This document shows, in pieces, positions 7,287-16,743 of a stretch of DNA of 64,000 nucleotides; position 1 is the first letter of the stretch; every line of letters begins with the position of its first letter. Below the pieces are notes generated by a model. That model saw only the letters and a list, made by a program, of their open reading frames with translations. It made no database searches and was not told where the DNA came from. The DNA lies in contig JADJPD010000010.1 in the NCBI GenBank assembly GCA_016713435.1, positions 62,001-126,000 of the forward strand, written 5' to 3'. The DNA comes from Gemmatimonadota bacterium. GTDB lineage: Bacteria; Gemmatimonadota; Gemmatimonadetes; Gemmatimonadales; GWC2-71-9. The translations under genes and the position numbers were made by a program.

Positions 7287-9010
7287 GTGGTCACCACCTT
7301 GGGGCCCAGGGGCAGGCAGAGGGAGAGGCGGGTGCCGCCGCCGGGGCGGCCCTGGATGTCCACGGTCCCGCCGAGGGCGGCGAAGCGCTCGCGCATGCCG
7401 CCGATGCCCATGTGCTCCTCCACGGGGCCCTCGGCGTCGAGGCCGCGGCCGTCATCCTCGATGACGATGCAGAGGCGGCCGTCCGCCAGCTCCACGGTGA
7501 CCTCGGCCCGGTCGGCGTCGGCGTGGCGGGCCACGTTGGAGAGGCCTTCCTGCACGGCGCGGAACACGGCCACGTCGGCCGACTCGTTGAGCGGCGGGAG
7601 GCTTGCCGGCGCCGTGAAGCTGGCGGCGATGCCGGTGCGGGCCTCGAAGTCGGTGGCCAGGGCGCGGAGCGCGGGGAGGAGCCCCAGGTCGTCGAGGAGG
7701 GCGGGCCGGAGCGCGGCGGTGACGCTCCGGATGCTGGCCATGCCCTCGTCCACGAGCTCGAGCACGCGGCCGAGGCGCGCGGCCTGCGGGGCGGCGACCT
7801 CCTCGCGCACCAGGCCGAGCTGGATCTTCACGGCGGAGAAGACCTGCGCGGTCTCGTCGTGCAGCTCGAGGGAGAGGCGGCGGCGCTCCTCCTCCTGGTG
7901 CTGCAGCATGCGGACCGAGAGCCGCTCGAGGTCCTCGGTGCGGCGCTGCAGGCGCTGGTTCAGGTCGGCGTTCTCGAGGGCGGCGCCCACCTGCTGGCCC
8001 AGGGCGCGGAGGAAGGGGAGGTCGAGGGCGGCGAAGGGATCGCGCGCGTCGCCCACGATGAGCATGACCCCGGCCACCTCGGTCTGCCGCATCACCGGGA
8101 GCGCGGCGAGGTAGGCGAAGGTGCCCGCGCTGCCCGAGGCGGGGAGGCCGCTGCGGATCACCTCGTCGATGCGGGCCTGGGCGGCGGGGCCGGGACGGGC
8201 GGCCTCCCAGGCGGCGCAGGCGCCGAGACCGCGGGTCACCTGGCCGCGCGCGCGGTCGTAGAGCGCGCTGCCGCGGACGCCGGGCAGCGCGAGCGCCCGG
8301 GCGAGCAGGGCGCCGCTCACGTCGTGGCCGGCCTCGCCGCGCTGCAGGTCGCCCGAGAGCGCGGAGAGGGCCCCGACGCCGCCCTGCAGGTCCTCGATGA
8401 CCAGGATGAGGATGCCGCCGGCCACGAGCAGGATGAAGATGATGTCGAGGTAGTAGCCCCACGGATTCCAGACACCGCGCGCCCGGAGGATGGGGTAGTC
8501 GAGGTGGTGGAGCCCCCAGAGCAGGAAGGCGAAGCCGAGCAGCATGGCGCCCGAGCTGCCCGTCTTCCAGTTGAAGCGGAAGAACACCACCGCGGTCCAC
8601 AGCGTGGCCAGGCTCAGGAACACCACCGCGGGGATCGCGGCATAGAGGAAGCGATCGGCGGTCCCGATGTGGTAGATGGCGTACCAGCTCCACACCGGCG
8701 GGAAGAGCACGAGCGCCAGGTAGGGCCAGCGGAACTGGATCCCGCGGGAGAAGACGAGCGCACTCCACAGCAGCGCCACGGCCGCCCACCCCGTGGCCAC
8801 CTGGTGGGCGTAGAGCCAGAAGGGCTCCAGCGTGGGCACGTACAGCATGATGGCGCTGAGCCGCGCCAGGTACAGCGCCCAGCCCACGGCCCACCAGAAG
8901 AAGTGGGCCTTCCGGAACCGGATATAAAGAAGGCCGCAGACGCTGGCGACGCCGAGGGTGACCACGGCGAGCAGCAGGGCGGCGTGCAGCTCCGAGAACA
9001 GGAGGTTCAC
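7283..9010 (-). CDS. 7TM-GAF histidine kinase (HisKA_3 type)
   Basis: The GTG start at 9010 gives 575 residues. The order is a seven-helix membrane region (about 1-225), a GAF-like domain (about 230-355), a coiled-coil linker, and a HisKA_3 dimerisation box with phospho-acceptor His384 (RRLSLELHDE). An HATPase domain with NVARHA, EDDGRGL and GIGGMRERF motifs ends the protein. This is the usual partner of NarL-type regulators, and one overlaps it downstream. The prolyl oligopeptidase stop is six bases upstream, so all are co-transcribed. The sensor region resembles the stand-alone membrane protein at 2458-3162. The signal is unknown. Confidence 0.92.
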   Translation of the reverse strand: MNLLFSELHAALLLAVVTLGVASVCGLLYIRFRKAHFFWWAVGWALYLARLSAIMLYVPTLEPFWLYAHQVATGWAAVALLWSALVFSRGIQFRWPYLALVLFPPVWSWYAIYHIGTADRFLYAAIPAVVFLSLATLWTAVVFFRFNWKTGSSGAMLLGFAFLLWGLHHLDYPILRARGVWNPWGYYLDIIFILLVAGGILILVIEDLQGGVGALSALSGDLQRGEAGHDVSGALLARALALPGVRGSALYDRARGQVTRGLGACAAWEAARPGPAAQARIDEVIRSGLPASGSAGTFAYLAALPVMRQTEVAGVMLIVGDARDPFAALDLPFLRALGQQVGAALENADLNQRLQRRTEDLERLSVRMLQHQEEERRRLSLELHDETAQVFSAVKIQLGLVREEVAAPQAARLGRVLELVDEGMASIRSVTAALRPALLDDLGLLPALRALATDFEARTGIAASFTAPASLPPLNESADVAVFRAVQEGLSNVARHADADRAEVTVELADGRLCIVIEDDGRGLDAEGPVEEHMGIGGMRERFAALGGTVDIQGRPGGGTRLSLCLPLGPKVVTT

Positions 9011-9016
9011 GCGGCC

Positions 9017-11119
9017 TCAGGGCACCGCCGGCGCCGGCGCCAGCCGGCTCCAGAGGAAGGTGTAGGCCAGCGCGGACATGAACGCCGCCTGCCGGTTGTC
9101 GGCCGCACCGGCGTGGCCGCCCTCGATGTTCTCGTAGTACAGCACGTCGTGCCCCTGTTCCAGCATGCGGGCCACCATCTTCCGCGCGTGGCCGGGGTGC
9201 ACCCGGTCATCGCGGGTGGAGGTGGTGAAGAGGATCGGCGGGTAGCGCACGTCCGGCTTCACGTTGTGGTAGGGCGAGAAGGTGCGGATGAAGGCCCACT
9301 CCTCCGGGTTGTCGGGGTCGCCGTACTCGCCCATCCACGAGGCGCCGGCCAGGAGCTGGTGATAGCGCCGCATGTCGAGCAGCGGCACCTGGCAGACGAT
9401 CGCGCCGAAGAGGTCGGGCCGGAGGGTCAGCATGTTCCCCATGAGCAGCCCGCCGTTGCTGCCGCCCATGATGCCGAGGTGCCTGGGCGTGGTGACGCCC
9501 CGGCGCACCAGGTCCTCGGCCACGGCGATGAAGTCCTCGTAGGCCTTGTGGCGGTTGGCCTTGAGCGCGGCCTGGTGCCAGCGCGGCCCGAACTCGCCGC
9601 CGCCGCGGATGTTGGCCAGCACGTAGGTGCCGCCGCGCTCGAGCCAGCCGAAGCCCACGCCCCCCGAATAGCCCGGCAGCATCGGGACCTCGAAGCCGCC
9701 GTAGCCGTAGAGGAGCGTCGGCGTGGTGGCGTCGGGGGTCACGCCCTCGCGCGCCACCTGGAAGTAGGGGACCCGGGTACCGTCGGCCGAGGTGGCCTCG
9801 TGCTGGGTGATCGCGAGGCCCTCGGCCCTGAAGAAGGCGGGGAGCTGCTTGAGGCGGGCGGGACGCGCCTGGCCCAGCGTGCCGTGGTAGAGACTCGTGG
9901 GGGTGAGGAAGTCGGTGATGGTCAGGAAGTACGCGTCCGACTCGTCGGCGTCCACCGCGCTGGCGCTGATGGTGCCGAAGTCCGGCAGGCCGGGGACGGG
10001 GCGGCGGGTCCAGCGGCCGTCGTGGAAGCGGAACTGGTAGAGCCGGTTCCGCACGTTGTCGAGCTCGTTGACGAGGACGTAGTTCTGGGTGGGCGCAACG
10101 CCCGCCAGCGAGCTGCGCTCCGTGGGCGTGAACAGCGCGGTGAAGCGCCGGTCGCCGGCCAGGAAGGCATCGAGCCGGATGGCAAGGAGGGCGCCGGCGG
10201 CGTGGGTGGCGTCGCCGGTGGCCCAGTCGCTGCGGAGCTCGAGGTAGAGCCAGCCGCGGTGAATGACGGCGTTGGCGTCGTCCGGCTTGTCGAGCTTGAG
10301 CAGCTCGGCGCCGGTGCGCAGGTAGAGCTCGTTGGTGAAGAAGGTGGGACTCCGGGAGATGTAGTCCTGCTCGTAGCCCTTGGCGAGGTCGCGGTACCCG
10401 TAGGCGTAGACGTCGTCCTCGCGGCCCTCGTAGATGGTCGTGGCGGCCTCGAGCGGCGTGCCGCGGCGCCATTCCTTGACGATGCGCGGGTAGCCCGAGG
10501 TGGTGAGGCTGCCGGGCCCGAAGTCGGTGCCGACGAAGACCGTCTCCTCGTCCCGCCAGGTGACCACCGACTTGGCCTCCGGCACCGTGAAGCCGCCGGG
10601 GACGAACTGCTTCGCCACGAGGTCGAACTCGCGCACCACGGTGGCGTCGGCCCCGCCGCGGGAGAGCGAGAGCAGGCAGCGGCGGTACGCCGGCGCCAGG
10701 CAGCTGGCGCCCGACCAGACCCAGTTCTCCCCCTCCTCGGCGCCCAGGCGGTCGAGGTCCAGCACCACCTCCCAGGCGGGGGCGGGCTTCCGGTATTCCA
10801 CCAGCGTGGTCCGGCGCCAGAGGCCGCGCGGGTGCTGGGCGTCGCGCCAGAAGTTGTAGTAGTGGCGGCCGAGGCGCTCGACGTAGGGGATGCGCGCGTC
10901 GCTGTCGAGCATGGCGAGGAGCCGCGCGTCGAGGTCCTGGAAGGCGGCGCTGCCGGTGAGGGCGGCGGTGCTCCGCGCGTTCTGGGTGCGGACCCAGGCC
11001 AGGGCGCTGTCGCCGGTGACCTCCTCGAGCCAGAGGTGCGGGTCGGGGGCGTCCTGCGCCGCGACCGCGGCAGTGGAGCTGGCGAGGAGGGTCATGAGGA
11101 GCAGGAGTGGGCGGGGCAT
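9017..11119 (-). CDS. Prolyl oligopeptidase family serine peptidase (S9A), secreted
   Basis: The 700-residue protein starts with a signal peptide ending near AVAAQ, followed by the S9A beta-propeller (about 25-430) and an alpha/beta-hydrolase domain. The catalytic triad is visible at the expected spacing: Ser554 in GGSNGG, Asp638 in the second D of DDRV and His669 in EGGHAG. Such enzymes cleave after proline in short peptides; with a signal peptide this one should act in the periplasm. It lies between the Ser/Thr kinase (45-base gap) and the histidine kinase (six-base gap), so it belongs to a signalling operon, an unusual place for a peptidase. Confidence 0.93.
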   Translation of the reverse strand: MPRPLLLLMTLLASSTAAVAAQDAPDPHLWLEEVTGDSALAWVRTQNARSTAALTGSAAFQDLDARLLAMLDSDARIPYVERLGRHYYNFWRDAQHPRGLWRRTTLVEYRKPAPAWEVVLDLDRLGAEEGENWVWSGASCLAPAYRRCLLSLSRGGADATVVREFDLVAKQFVPGGFTVPEAKSVVTWRDEETVFVGTDFGPGSLTTSGYPRIVKEWRRGTPLEAATTIYEGREDDVYAYGYRDLAKGYEQDYISRSPTFFTNELYLRTGAELLKLDKPDDANAVIHRGWLYLELRSDWATGDATHAAGALLAIRLDAFLAGDRRFTALFTPTERSSLAGVAPTQNYVLVNELDNVRNRLYQFRFHDGRWTRRPVPGLPDFGTISASAVDADESDAYFLTITDFLTPTSLYHGTLGQARPARLKQLPAFFRAEGLAITQHEATSADGTRVPYFQVAREGVTPDATTPTLLYGYGGFEVPMLPGYSGGVGFGWLERGGTYVLANIRGGGEFGPRWHQAALKANRHKAYEDFIAVAEDLVRRGVTTPRHLGIMGGSNGGLLMGNMLTLRPDLFGAIVCQVPLLDMRRYHQLLAGASWMGEYGDPDNPEEWAFIRTFSPYHNVKPDVRYPPILFTTSTRDDRVHPGHARKMVARMLEQGHDVLYYENIEGGHAGAADNRQAAFMSALAYTFLWSRLAPAPAVP

Positions 11120-11164
11120 CGGGTGGTGGAACGGGAGCGGGGCGCGCTCACCGGCGGGCGGGCA

Positions 11165-13072
11165 TCAGCGGGCCCGCTCACTGCGGATCTGGCGCCAGCC
11201 CTGGGGGCCCAGGGTGAGGGTTGCATTGATGTTGTTGCGGCGCTTGCGCTCCACCCGGCTGCCCTTGTGCAGGAGCAGCACCTCCTCATACACGAGGGCG
11301 TAGAGCATGTCGGGCCGGCGGGTCACCCGCTTCACCAGGTAGGTGGCCTGGATGGACTCGATGTCCCGGTCGTCGAACATGTTGCGCCAGCCGATGGCCT
11401 CGGTCTCCTCCATGTTGGGGAGGAGGCGACGCACCTCGCCCAGCTGGCGCGACTCGATGGCGCGCTCCAGCTCGAGGTAGAACGCCTGCACGGCGGCGCT
11501 GTCGGAGACCACGGGCGGCGTCACCGGGGTGGTGGGCCGGCCGGGGCCGGCGGTATCCACCGCCACGGGCCGCGCGGTGTCGGGGGCCGGGCGCGGCGGC
11601 CGCGGGGTGCCGCCGGGGACCGGGGCCGGCCGTTCCGCGGCGATGAAGATCGTGGTGGCGCCGGTGATGCGAAGCGCGGCCTCCGTCTTCCGGCCCTGGA
11701 CCGCCAGGGTCTCGGCCTGCTGCATGAGCGAGTCGCCCGCGGCGAGGGCGTCGGGCGTGGCGCCGCTCGCCACGGCGCGCTGGCGCGCGAAGTCGGCGCG
11801 GGCGCGGGAGACGAGGAGCAGGCTGTCCGCCGAGGGGTCCACGGCCACCGCGGGCGTGGTGTCCACCGCGGGCGCCGGCGGCGGGGGCGGGGGGGGCGTC
11901 CGCGTGAGGAGCGCCGCCGCCACCGCACCGCCGAGCAGCACCACCGCCCCCCCGGCGTAGAGGCCCAGCTTCCTCCGCCGTTGCCGGGCCAGCGTCTTGG
12001 GGCCGGGAGAGACCGGCGCGAACGGCGTGGGGCTGGCCGGCGTCCGCCGCACCTCGGTGACCGGGCGGCTCGGCCGCGGCGCGGCGAGCAGGCCGATGTG
12101 GCTGCGCACGTGCTCGTCGGGCGCGCTCTCGCCGCTCGCGCGGCCGCCGCCCACGGCGATGGCCGCCTCGCGCATGGTGGCGAAGCGGTCGCCTGGCGCC
12201 TTCTCGAGCATGCGCATGATGGCGGCGCGGAGGTCGGCGGGGCAGTCGGGCCGCAGCTGCTCGCTGGGGCGGGGCAGCGTGTGCACCTGCGCGTACATCA
12301 TCCCCAGGCTCGACTCGGCGCTGAACGGCAGCTGCCCCGTCACCATCTCGTAGCCCACGATGCCGAGGCTGTACTGGTCCGCCGCCGGGCCCACCGGCTC
12401 GCCGGAGCAGGCCTCGGGGGAGAGGTAGCTCGGCGTGCCGACCGTGGTGCCGCTGCGCGTCAGCGCATCGCCCTCGGCGGCCTTCGAGATGCCGAAGTCG
12501 GTGATGACCGCGAAGCCCTCCTCGTCGATCATGATGTTGCCCGGCTTCACGTCGCGATGGATGACGCCCTGGCGATGGGCGTAATCGAGCGCCTGCCCCA
12601 CGTCGGACAGGATGGAGCGGACCATCGGGAAGGGGAGGGGGCCCACGTCGCGCAGGATGGCGTCGAGGGAGCGGCCGTTGATGTACTTCATGACGAAATA
12701 CAGCAGGTGCTCCGACTCGCGCACGGCGTAGATGGGGATGATGTGCGCGTGGTTGAGCGACGCGGAGGTGCGGGCCTCGCGCTTGAACCGCTCGATCATC
12801 TCCGCCCCGTGCACGAACTGGGGCGACATGACCTTGATGGCCACCTTGCGGTCCAGCGCGATCTCGTGCGCCAGGTACACCGTGGCCATGCCGCCCTGGC
12901 CCACCTCGCGCAGGATCTCGTACTCGCCCAGCGTGGCCTGGCGGAGGAGCTGCAGCAGGGTGGGGAGCGGGGCGGTCTGCTCACCCGAGACGCTCATCCC
13001 GCAGACCTGGCAGAAGCGCGCGCCGGGGTCGAGGGGGGTCTTGCAGCGGGAGCAGGCAGCGGTCACGGTCAT
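11165..13072 (-). CDS. Zinc-ribbon transmembrane Ser/Thr protein kinase
   Basis: I use the ATG at 13072 (635 residues); an upstream TTG at 13093 is less likely. A zinc ribbon (C7, C10, C21, C24) precedes a Hanks-type kinase domain (about 51-305) with GQGGMATVY, Lys80, HRDVKPGN with Asp174, DFG and a GTPSYLSPE activation segment. A proline-rich linker leads to one membrane segment (about 369-389), a low-complexity Pro/Asp stretch and a C-terminal extracytoplasmic domain. That domain (ERAIESRQLGEVRRLLP...MFDDRDIESI) looks like an NTF2-like fold but is not certain. The gene heads the operon kinase, peptidase, histidine kinase, regulator, so Ser/Thr and His-Asp signalling are physically linked. 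Confidence 0.92.
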   Translation of the reverse strand: MTVTAACSRCKTPLDPGARFCQVCGMSVSGEQTAPLPTLLQLLRQATLGEYEILREVGQGGMATVYLAHEIALDRKVAIKVMSPQFVHGAEMIERFKREARTSASLNHAHIIPIYAVRESEHLLYFVMKYINGRSLDAILRDVGPLPFPMVRSILSDVGQALDYAHRQGVIHRDVKPGNIMIDEEGFAVITDFGISKAAEGDALTRSGTTVGTPSYLSPEACSGEPVGPAADQYSLGIVGYEMVTGQLPFSAESSLGMMYAQVHTLPRPSEQLRPDCPADLRAAIMRMLEKAPGDRFATMREAAIAVGGGRASGESAPDEHVRSHIGLLAAPRPSRPVTEVRRTPASPTPFAPVSPGPKTLARQRRRKLGLYAGGAVVLLGGAVAAALLTRTPPPPPPPAPAVDTTPAVAVDPSADSLLLVSRARADFARQRAVASGATPDALAAGDSLMQQAETLAVQGRKTEAALRITGATTIFIAAERPAPVPGGTPRPPRPAPDTARPVAVDTAGPGRPTTPVTPPVVSDSAAVQAFYLELERAIESRQLGEVRRLLPNMEETEAIGWRNMFDDRDIESIQATYLVKRVTRRPDMLYALVYEEVLLLHKGSRVERKRRNNINATLTLGPQGWRQIRSERAR

Positions 13073-13158
13073 CAGCGCAAAGAGGCCAAGCAAAGGAAAA
13101 ACCGGGGCCGGCCGGGGGGCCGGTCCCGCGGCCGGGTGGTGATTCCGGCGGCGCGCGC

Positions 13159-13164
13159 TACCAT
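13159..13164 (+). promoter_or_regulatory. Putative -10 element TACCAT in the kinase/GH109 divergent region
   Basis: The 13073-13284 gap separates divergent genes. It contains GCGCGCTACCATTCT, the same string seen just before the sulfurtransferase start at 874. Here the following ATG is 120 bases away (13285), so a leader of about 113 bases would result. No -35, second ORF or clear operator was found in the gap. For the minus-strand kinase I see no convincing promoter. Confidence 0.35.
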
Positions 13165-13284
13165 TCTACCACTAAACGGGCACCCCTGCTATCGCCGCCC
13201 CGGGCCACAGCTTGGGTCCCGGCGGCGGTCGCCGCCCGGGCCCCCTGTCCCGGATTCCCAACCCCTCCTCCGCGTCTCACGGTC

Positions 13285-14631
13285 ATGGCTACCTCCCGTC
13301 GCGATTTCATCCAGGCCGGCGCCACGCTTGCCCTCGGCGCCGCCTTCGTCCCGCCGGCCCCGGCGCCGTCCCGCCGCTCCCCCCAGCCCGCTCCGGGCGA
13401 CCCGCTGCCCTTCCGGGCCCCGCCGATGGAGCGGGTGCGGATCGGGTTCGTGGGGGTCGGCGGCCAGGGCACCACGCACGTGGAGAACCTGCTGAGCCTG
13501 GAGGGGGTGGACCTCAAGGCCATCTGCGACATCGACGAAAGTCACGCTCGCGCCGCCGCCGAGAAGATCGTGGCGGCCGGCCAGCCGGCGCCGACCCTCT
13601 ACACCCGGGGACCGCGCGACTTCGAGCGGCTCTGCGCGGAGGAGGACCTGGACCTGGTGTTCACGGCCACGCCATGGGAGTGGCACGTGCCGGTGCTGCT
13701 CTCCGCGATGCGGCACGGCAAGCACGCGGCCACCGAGGTCCCGGCGGCGATGACGCTGGACCACTGCTGGGAACTGGTGGAGACGGCGGAGCGGGAGCAG
13801 AAGCACTGCGTCATGATGGAGAACTGCAACTACGACCGCTTCGAGCTCATGATGCTGGTGATGACGCGCCAGGGGGTGCTCGGCGAGCTGCTGCACGGCG
13901 AGGCCGCGTACCTGCACGACCTTCGCAGCGTGAAGTTCGCGAAGGATGGCGAGGGCCTGTGGCGGCGCGCCTGGTCCATGACGCACAACGGGAACCTCTA
14001 TCCCACGCACGGCCTTGGCCCGGTGGCCAACGCGATGGACATCAACCGCGGCGACCGCTTCACCACGGTGGTCTCGATGAGCTCGCCCTCGCGGGGGCTG
14101 CAGGAGTGGCAGGCCACCCTCCCGGCCGACGACCCGCGCCGAGCGGAGCGCTACGTGCTCGGTGACCAGAACGTCGCGCTCGTCCAGACCGCGAAGGGGC
14201 GCACCATCTACCTGGCGCACAACACCAACAGCCCGCGACCCTACAGCCGGCTGGCGACGCTGCAGGGGACCAAGGGGATCGTGTCCGGGTGGCCGCACCG
14301 GGTGCACCTCGAGGGGCGGAGCCCGGGGCACGGCTGGGAGCCGGCGGAGAAGTACTACGCCGAGTTCGACCATCCGCTCTGGCGCAGCGAGCGCATCCAG
14401 CAGATGGACCGCGGGCACGGCGGGATGGACTTCCTCGAGGACTACCGGCTGATCGAGTGCCTGCGGAAGGGGGAGCCGACCGACATGAACGTGTACGACG
14501 CGGCGGCGCTGTCGGCGATGGTGGAGCTGACGATCCGTTCCGTGCGGCAGGGCGGGAAGCCGCAGCAGGTGCCGGACTTCACGCGCGGGCGGTGGGCCAA
14601 GTTCCCGCAGTGGCCCATCGTGTCGGCGTAG
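13285..14631 (+). CDS. GH109-like Gfo/Idh/MocA glycosidase, Tat-exported (alpha-N-acetylgalactosaminidase type)
   Basis: The 448-residue protein begins with a twin-arginine signal (TSRRDFIQAGATLALG). A Rossmann NAD-binding motif follows (GFVGVGGQGTTHVENLL), then the Gfo/Idh/MocA catalytic domain. The stretch MMENCNYDRFELMMLVMTRQ, the string GELLHGEAAYLHDLR and the block NGNLYPTHGLGPVANAMDIN match the NAD-dependent GH109 enzymes, which remove alpha-linked GalNAc. The Tat signal fits folding with NAD in the cytoplasm before export. It converges on a GH20 hexosaminidase with only 16 bases between the stops, so the pair probably acts on the same amino-sugar glycans. Exact substrate is inferred. 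Confidence 0.85.
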   Translation: MATSRRDFIQAGATLALGAAFVPPAPAPSRRSPQPAPGDPLPFRAPPMERVRIGFVGVGGQGTTHVENLLSLEGVDLKAICDIDESHARAAAEKIVAAGQPAPTLYTRGPRDFERLCAEEDLDLVFTATPWEWHVPVLLSAMRHGKHAATEVPAAMTLDHCWELVETAEREQKHCVMMENCNYDRFELMMLVMTRQGVLGELLHGEAAYLHDLRSVKFAKDGEGLWRRAWSMTHNGNLYPTHGLGPVANAMDINRGDRFTTVVSMSSPSRGLQEWQATLPADDPRRAERYVLGDQNVALVQTAKGRTIYLAHNTNSPRPYSRLATLQGTKGIVSGWPHRVHLEGRSPGHGWEPAEKYYAEFDHPLWRSERIQQMDRGHGGMDFLEDYRLIECLRKGEPTDMNVYDAAALSAMVELTIRSVRQGGKPQQVPDFTRGRWAKFPQWPIVSA

Positions 14632-14647
14632 GAGGTCCCCGCCGGGG

Positions 14648-16654
14648 TCAGGGCGACGGCGACCGCGGGCCCACCAGCGTCCGGACGGCGTCGATCCCGG
14701 CGAGGCGCAGGAGACCCTGGGGCTTGTTGAGCTCGTCGAGGCGGGCGTGGGTGGCCGCCTGCCACCCGTCGGGGGCGACGACGGCGCCGGTGCGCCAGTC
14801 GATCACCTCCTGGGCGAGGCGGCCGAGGTCGGCGAGGGCGCGGGCCGCGGGAAGGCCGTCGGCGGCGAGCGGGGTGGTGGGGAGGAGCGCCTCCACCTCC
14901 GCCGGGAATGCCGTCCACCGGGCGAAGGTGGCGCGGAGGTCGTGCAGCGCGGCCTGGTCCCGGAAGTCCGACGCCACCAGCTCGGCCGCGCGCGCGCGCA
15001 GGGCCACGCGGGCCCACGGGTCGGGACGCGCGGCGTCCACCAGGCGGGTGAGGGGCGTGAGCTGGGTGGTCTGCTGGATCCGGGAGCGCTCGCCGAAGCT
15101 CACCGGCGCGGCGTACTCCAGGAGGCGCTCCAGCACGGGCGACTCGCGCTGGCCGGTGAGGCGGCGCAGCAGGCGCGCGGTGTGGCCCTCGTGGGTGAGG
15201 CCCAGGCGCTCGAGCTGCAGGCTGAGCGGGCCCAGGCGGCGGTAGAGGTCGGCCACGTCCCGCACGTCCTGCGGGGACCAGAGCCGCTCGGCGACGGCGC
15301 CGAGGCGGGGCCAGAGGCGGCTGTCGATGGTCTCGGGGTTCACGTGCTCGGCCCACATGCAGGCCTCGCCGCCCAGGACGTGCTTCGCCTCGTCAGGCGT
15401 GAGCGTGGAGCCGGCGGGGAGCGGGTCGGCCAGGTAGTGGTCCTCGGCCGTCCTGATGTGGTCCAGGTACCAGGGCGCGGAGAGGATGCCGTCGAGGCCC
15501 TGGCGCGCCGCGCGGCCCAGGTATTCCGTGCCGCGCCACGACTGGACCACGGTGCCCGCGGGGATGCCCTCGTGGAGGATCTCGTCCCAGCCCACCATGC
15601 GGCGGCCGTGCCGCGCCAGGATCTTCGAGAGGCGCTGGTTGAAGTGGGCCTGCAGCGCCTCGTTGGTGCGGAAGCCGTGGGCGCGCTTGTACTCAATGAT
15701 GCGCGGGTTCTCGTTCCACTGCTTCCCCATCACCTCGTCGCCGCCGATGTGCCAGTAGCGGTCGGGGAAGAGCCCCGTCATCTCGGTGATGAACTGCTCG
15801 AGGAACAGGTAGGTGGACTCGCGCGTCGGGTCGAACGCCGGCGGGAAGACGCCGAAGCGGCGCTCGATGGCGTAGGGGCCGGGGGCGCTGGCGTGCTCGG
15901 GGTAGCCCACGAACCAGCTGGTGGAGTGCCCCGGCATGTCGAACTCCGGGACCACGCGAATGCCGCGGTCCGCCGCGTAGGCCACGAGGTCGCGGAGCTC
16001 CTGCTGGGTGTAGTACTGGCCGTCGGAGCCGAGCTGGTGGAGCTTCGGGAAGCGCTTGCTCTCCACCCGGAAACCCTGGTCCTCGGAGAGGTGCCAGTGC
16101 AGCACGTTGAGCTTCACGGCGGCCATGCCCTCGAGGGTCCGGCGGATCACCTCGGGCGGGACGAAGTGACGGCCCGCGTCGATCAGGACGCCGCGCCATG
16201 GGAAGCGCGGCGCGTCCTCGATGTGCACGGCGGGGAGGTAGAAGCCCGCGCTGTCCGCCAGGAGCAGCTGCTCCAGGGTGGCCAGGCCGCGCAGGGCGCC
16301 CACGACGGCAGGCGCGGTGAGGCGGGCGCCCGCCGGGGTCACGTCCAGCGTGTAAGACTCGTCCTCGTCCGGCCCCTGCACGCGCTGGCCCACGCTGGCG
16401 ACCGTCACCACGAGGGTCCCGCCCGCCCCGCGGCCCGCGCTGTCGGCGAGCGGCACCGCGATCCGCTGCTCGAGGTGCGCCAGCGTCCGGGCGATGCCGC
16501 GACCGAGGCGCCCGTCGTGGAAGGCGCTCGTGGTGGCGGTGGCCGTGGAGTCGAGCCGCAGCCGGCCCTCGCCCCAGCGCACTTCGCGGGGCAGCGGCAG
16601 CAGGGGGGCCGGCGCGGGCGGCGTGGCGGCGAGCAGCGCAGCGAGGATCAGCAT
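14648..16654 (-). CDS. Beta-N-acetylhexosaminidase (GH20), secreted
   Basis: The 668-residue protein has a signal peptide, a GH20 N-terminal alpha/beta domain (about 20-150) and the catalytic barrel (about 153-490) with the hallmark HIGGDE. Asp306 and Glu307 are the assisting and acid/base residues of the substrate-assisted mechanism. WHLSEDQGFR and PEFDMPGH are further family landmarks. A C-terminal helical region of unknown role (about 500-668) follows. It releases terminal GlcNAc or GalNAc, for example from chitin oligomers or peptidoglycan fragments, in the periplasm. It is convergent with the GH109 gene. Confidence 0.94.
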   Translation of the reverse strand: MLILAALLAATPPAPAPLLPLPREVRWGEGRLRLDSTATATTSAFHDGRLGRGIARTLAHLEQRIAVPLADSAGRGAGGTLVVTVASVGQRVQGPDEDESYTLDVTPAGARLTAPAVVGALRGLATLEQLLLADSAGFYLPAVHIEDAPRFPWRGVLIDAGRHFVPPEVIRRTLEGMAAVKLNVLHWHLSEDQGFRVESKRFPKLHQLGSDGQYYTQQELRDLVAYAADRGIRVVPEFDMPGHSTSWFVGYPEHASAPGPYAIERRFGVFPPAFDPTRESTYLFLEQFITEMTGLFPDRYWHIGGDEVMGKQWNENPRIIEYKRAHGFRTNEALQAHFNQRLSKILARHGRRMVGWDEILHEGIPAGTVVQSWRGTEYLGRAARQGLDGILSAPWYLDHIRTAEDHYLADPLPAGSTLTPDEAKHVLGGEACMWAEHVNPETIDSRLWPRLGAVAERLWSPQDVRDVADLYRRLGPLSLQLERLGLTHEGHTARLLRRLTGQRESPVLERLLEYAAPVSFGERSRIQQTTQLTPLTRLVDAARPDPWARVALRARAAELVASDFRDQAALHDLRATFARWTAFPAEVEALLPTTPLAADGLPAARALADLGRLAQEVIDWRTGAVVAPDGWQAATHARLDELNKPQGLLRLAGIDAVRTLVGPRSPSP

Positions 16655-16743
16655 GGGGCGTCCGGGAGGAAGGGAACGACGTCACGCGTAATTTCCCCCC
16701 GGCCGCCCGCTTCGGCAACGACCCATCTCCCACCCCGGCCCCG

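Noticed and set aside
11165..13093. TTG start at 13093 for the Ser/Thr kinase
   Set aside because: The ATG at 13072 is seven codons inside and places the zinc-ribbon cysteines directly at the N-terminus; no signal is gained by the extension.
7412..13495. A 2027-codon open frame on the plus strand across the minus-strand kinase-peptidase operon
   Set aside because: It mirrors genes with catalytic motifs on the other strand and its product is a low-complexity Gly/Arg/Glu/His string without domains. High G+C removes stop codons from shadow frames.
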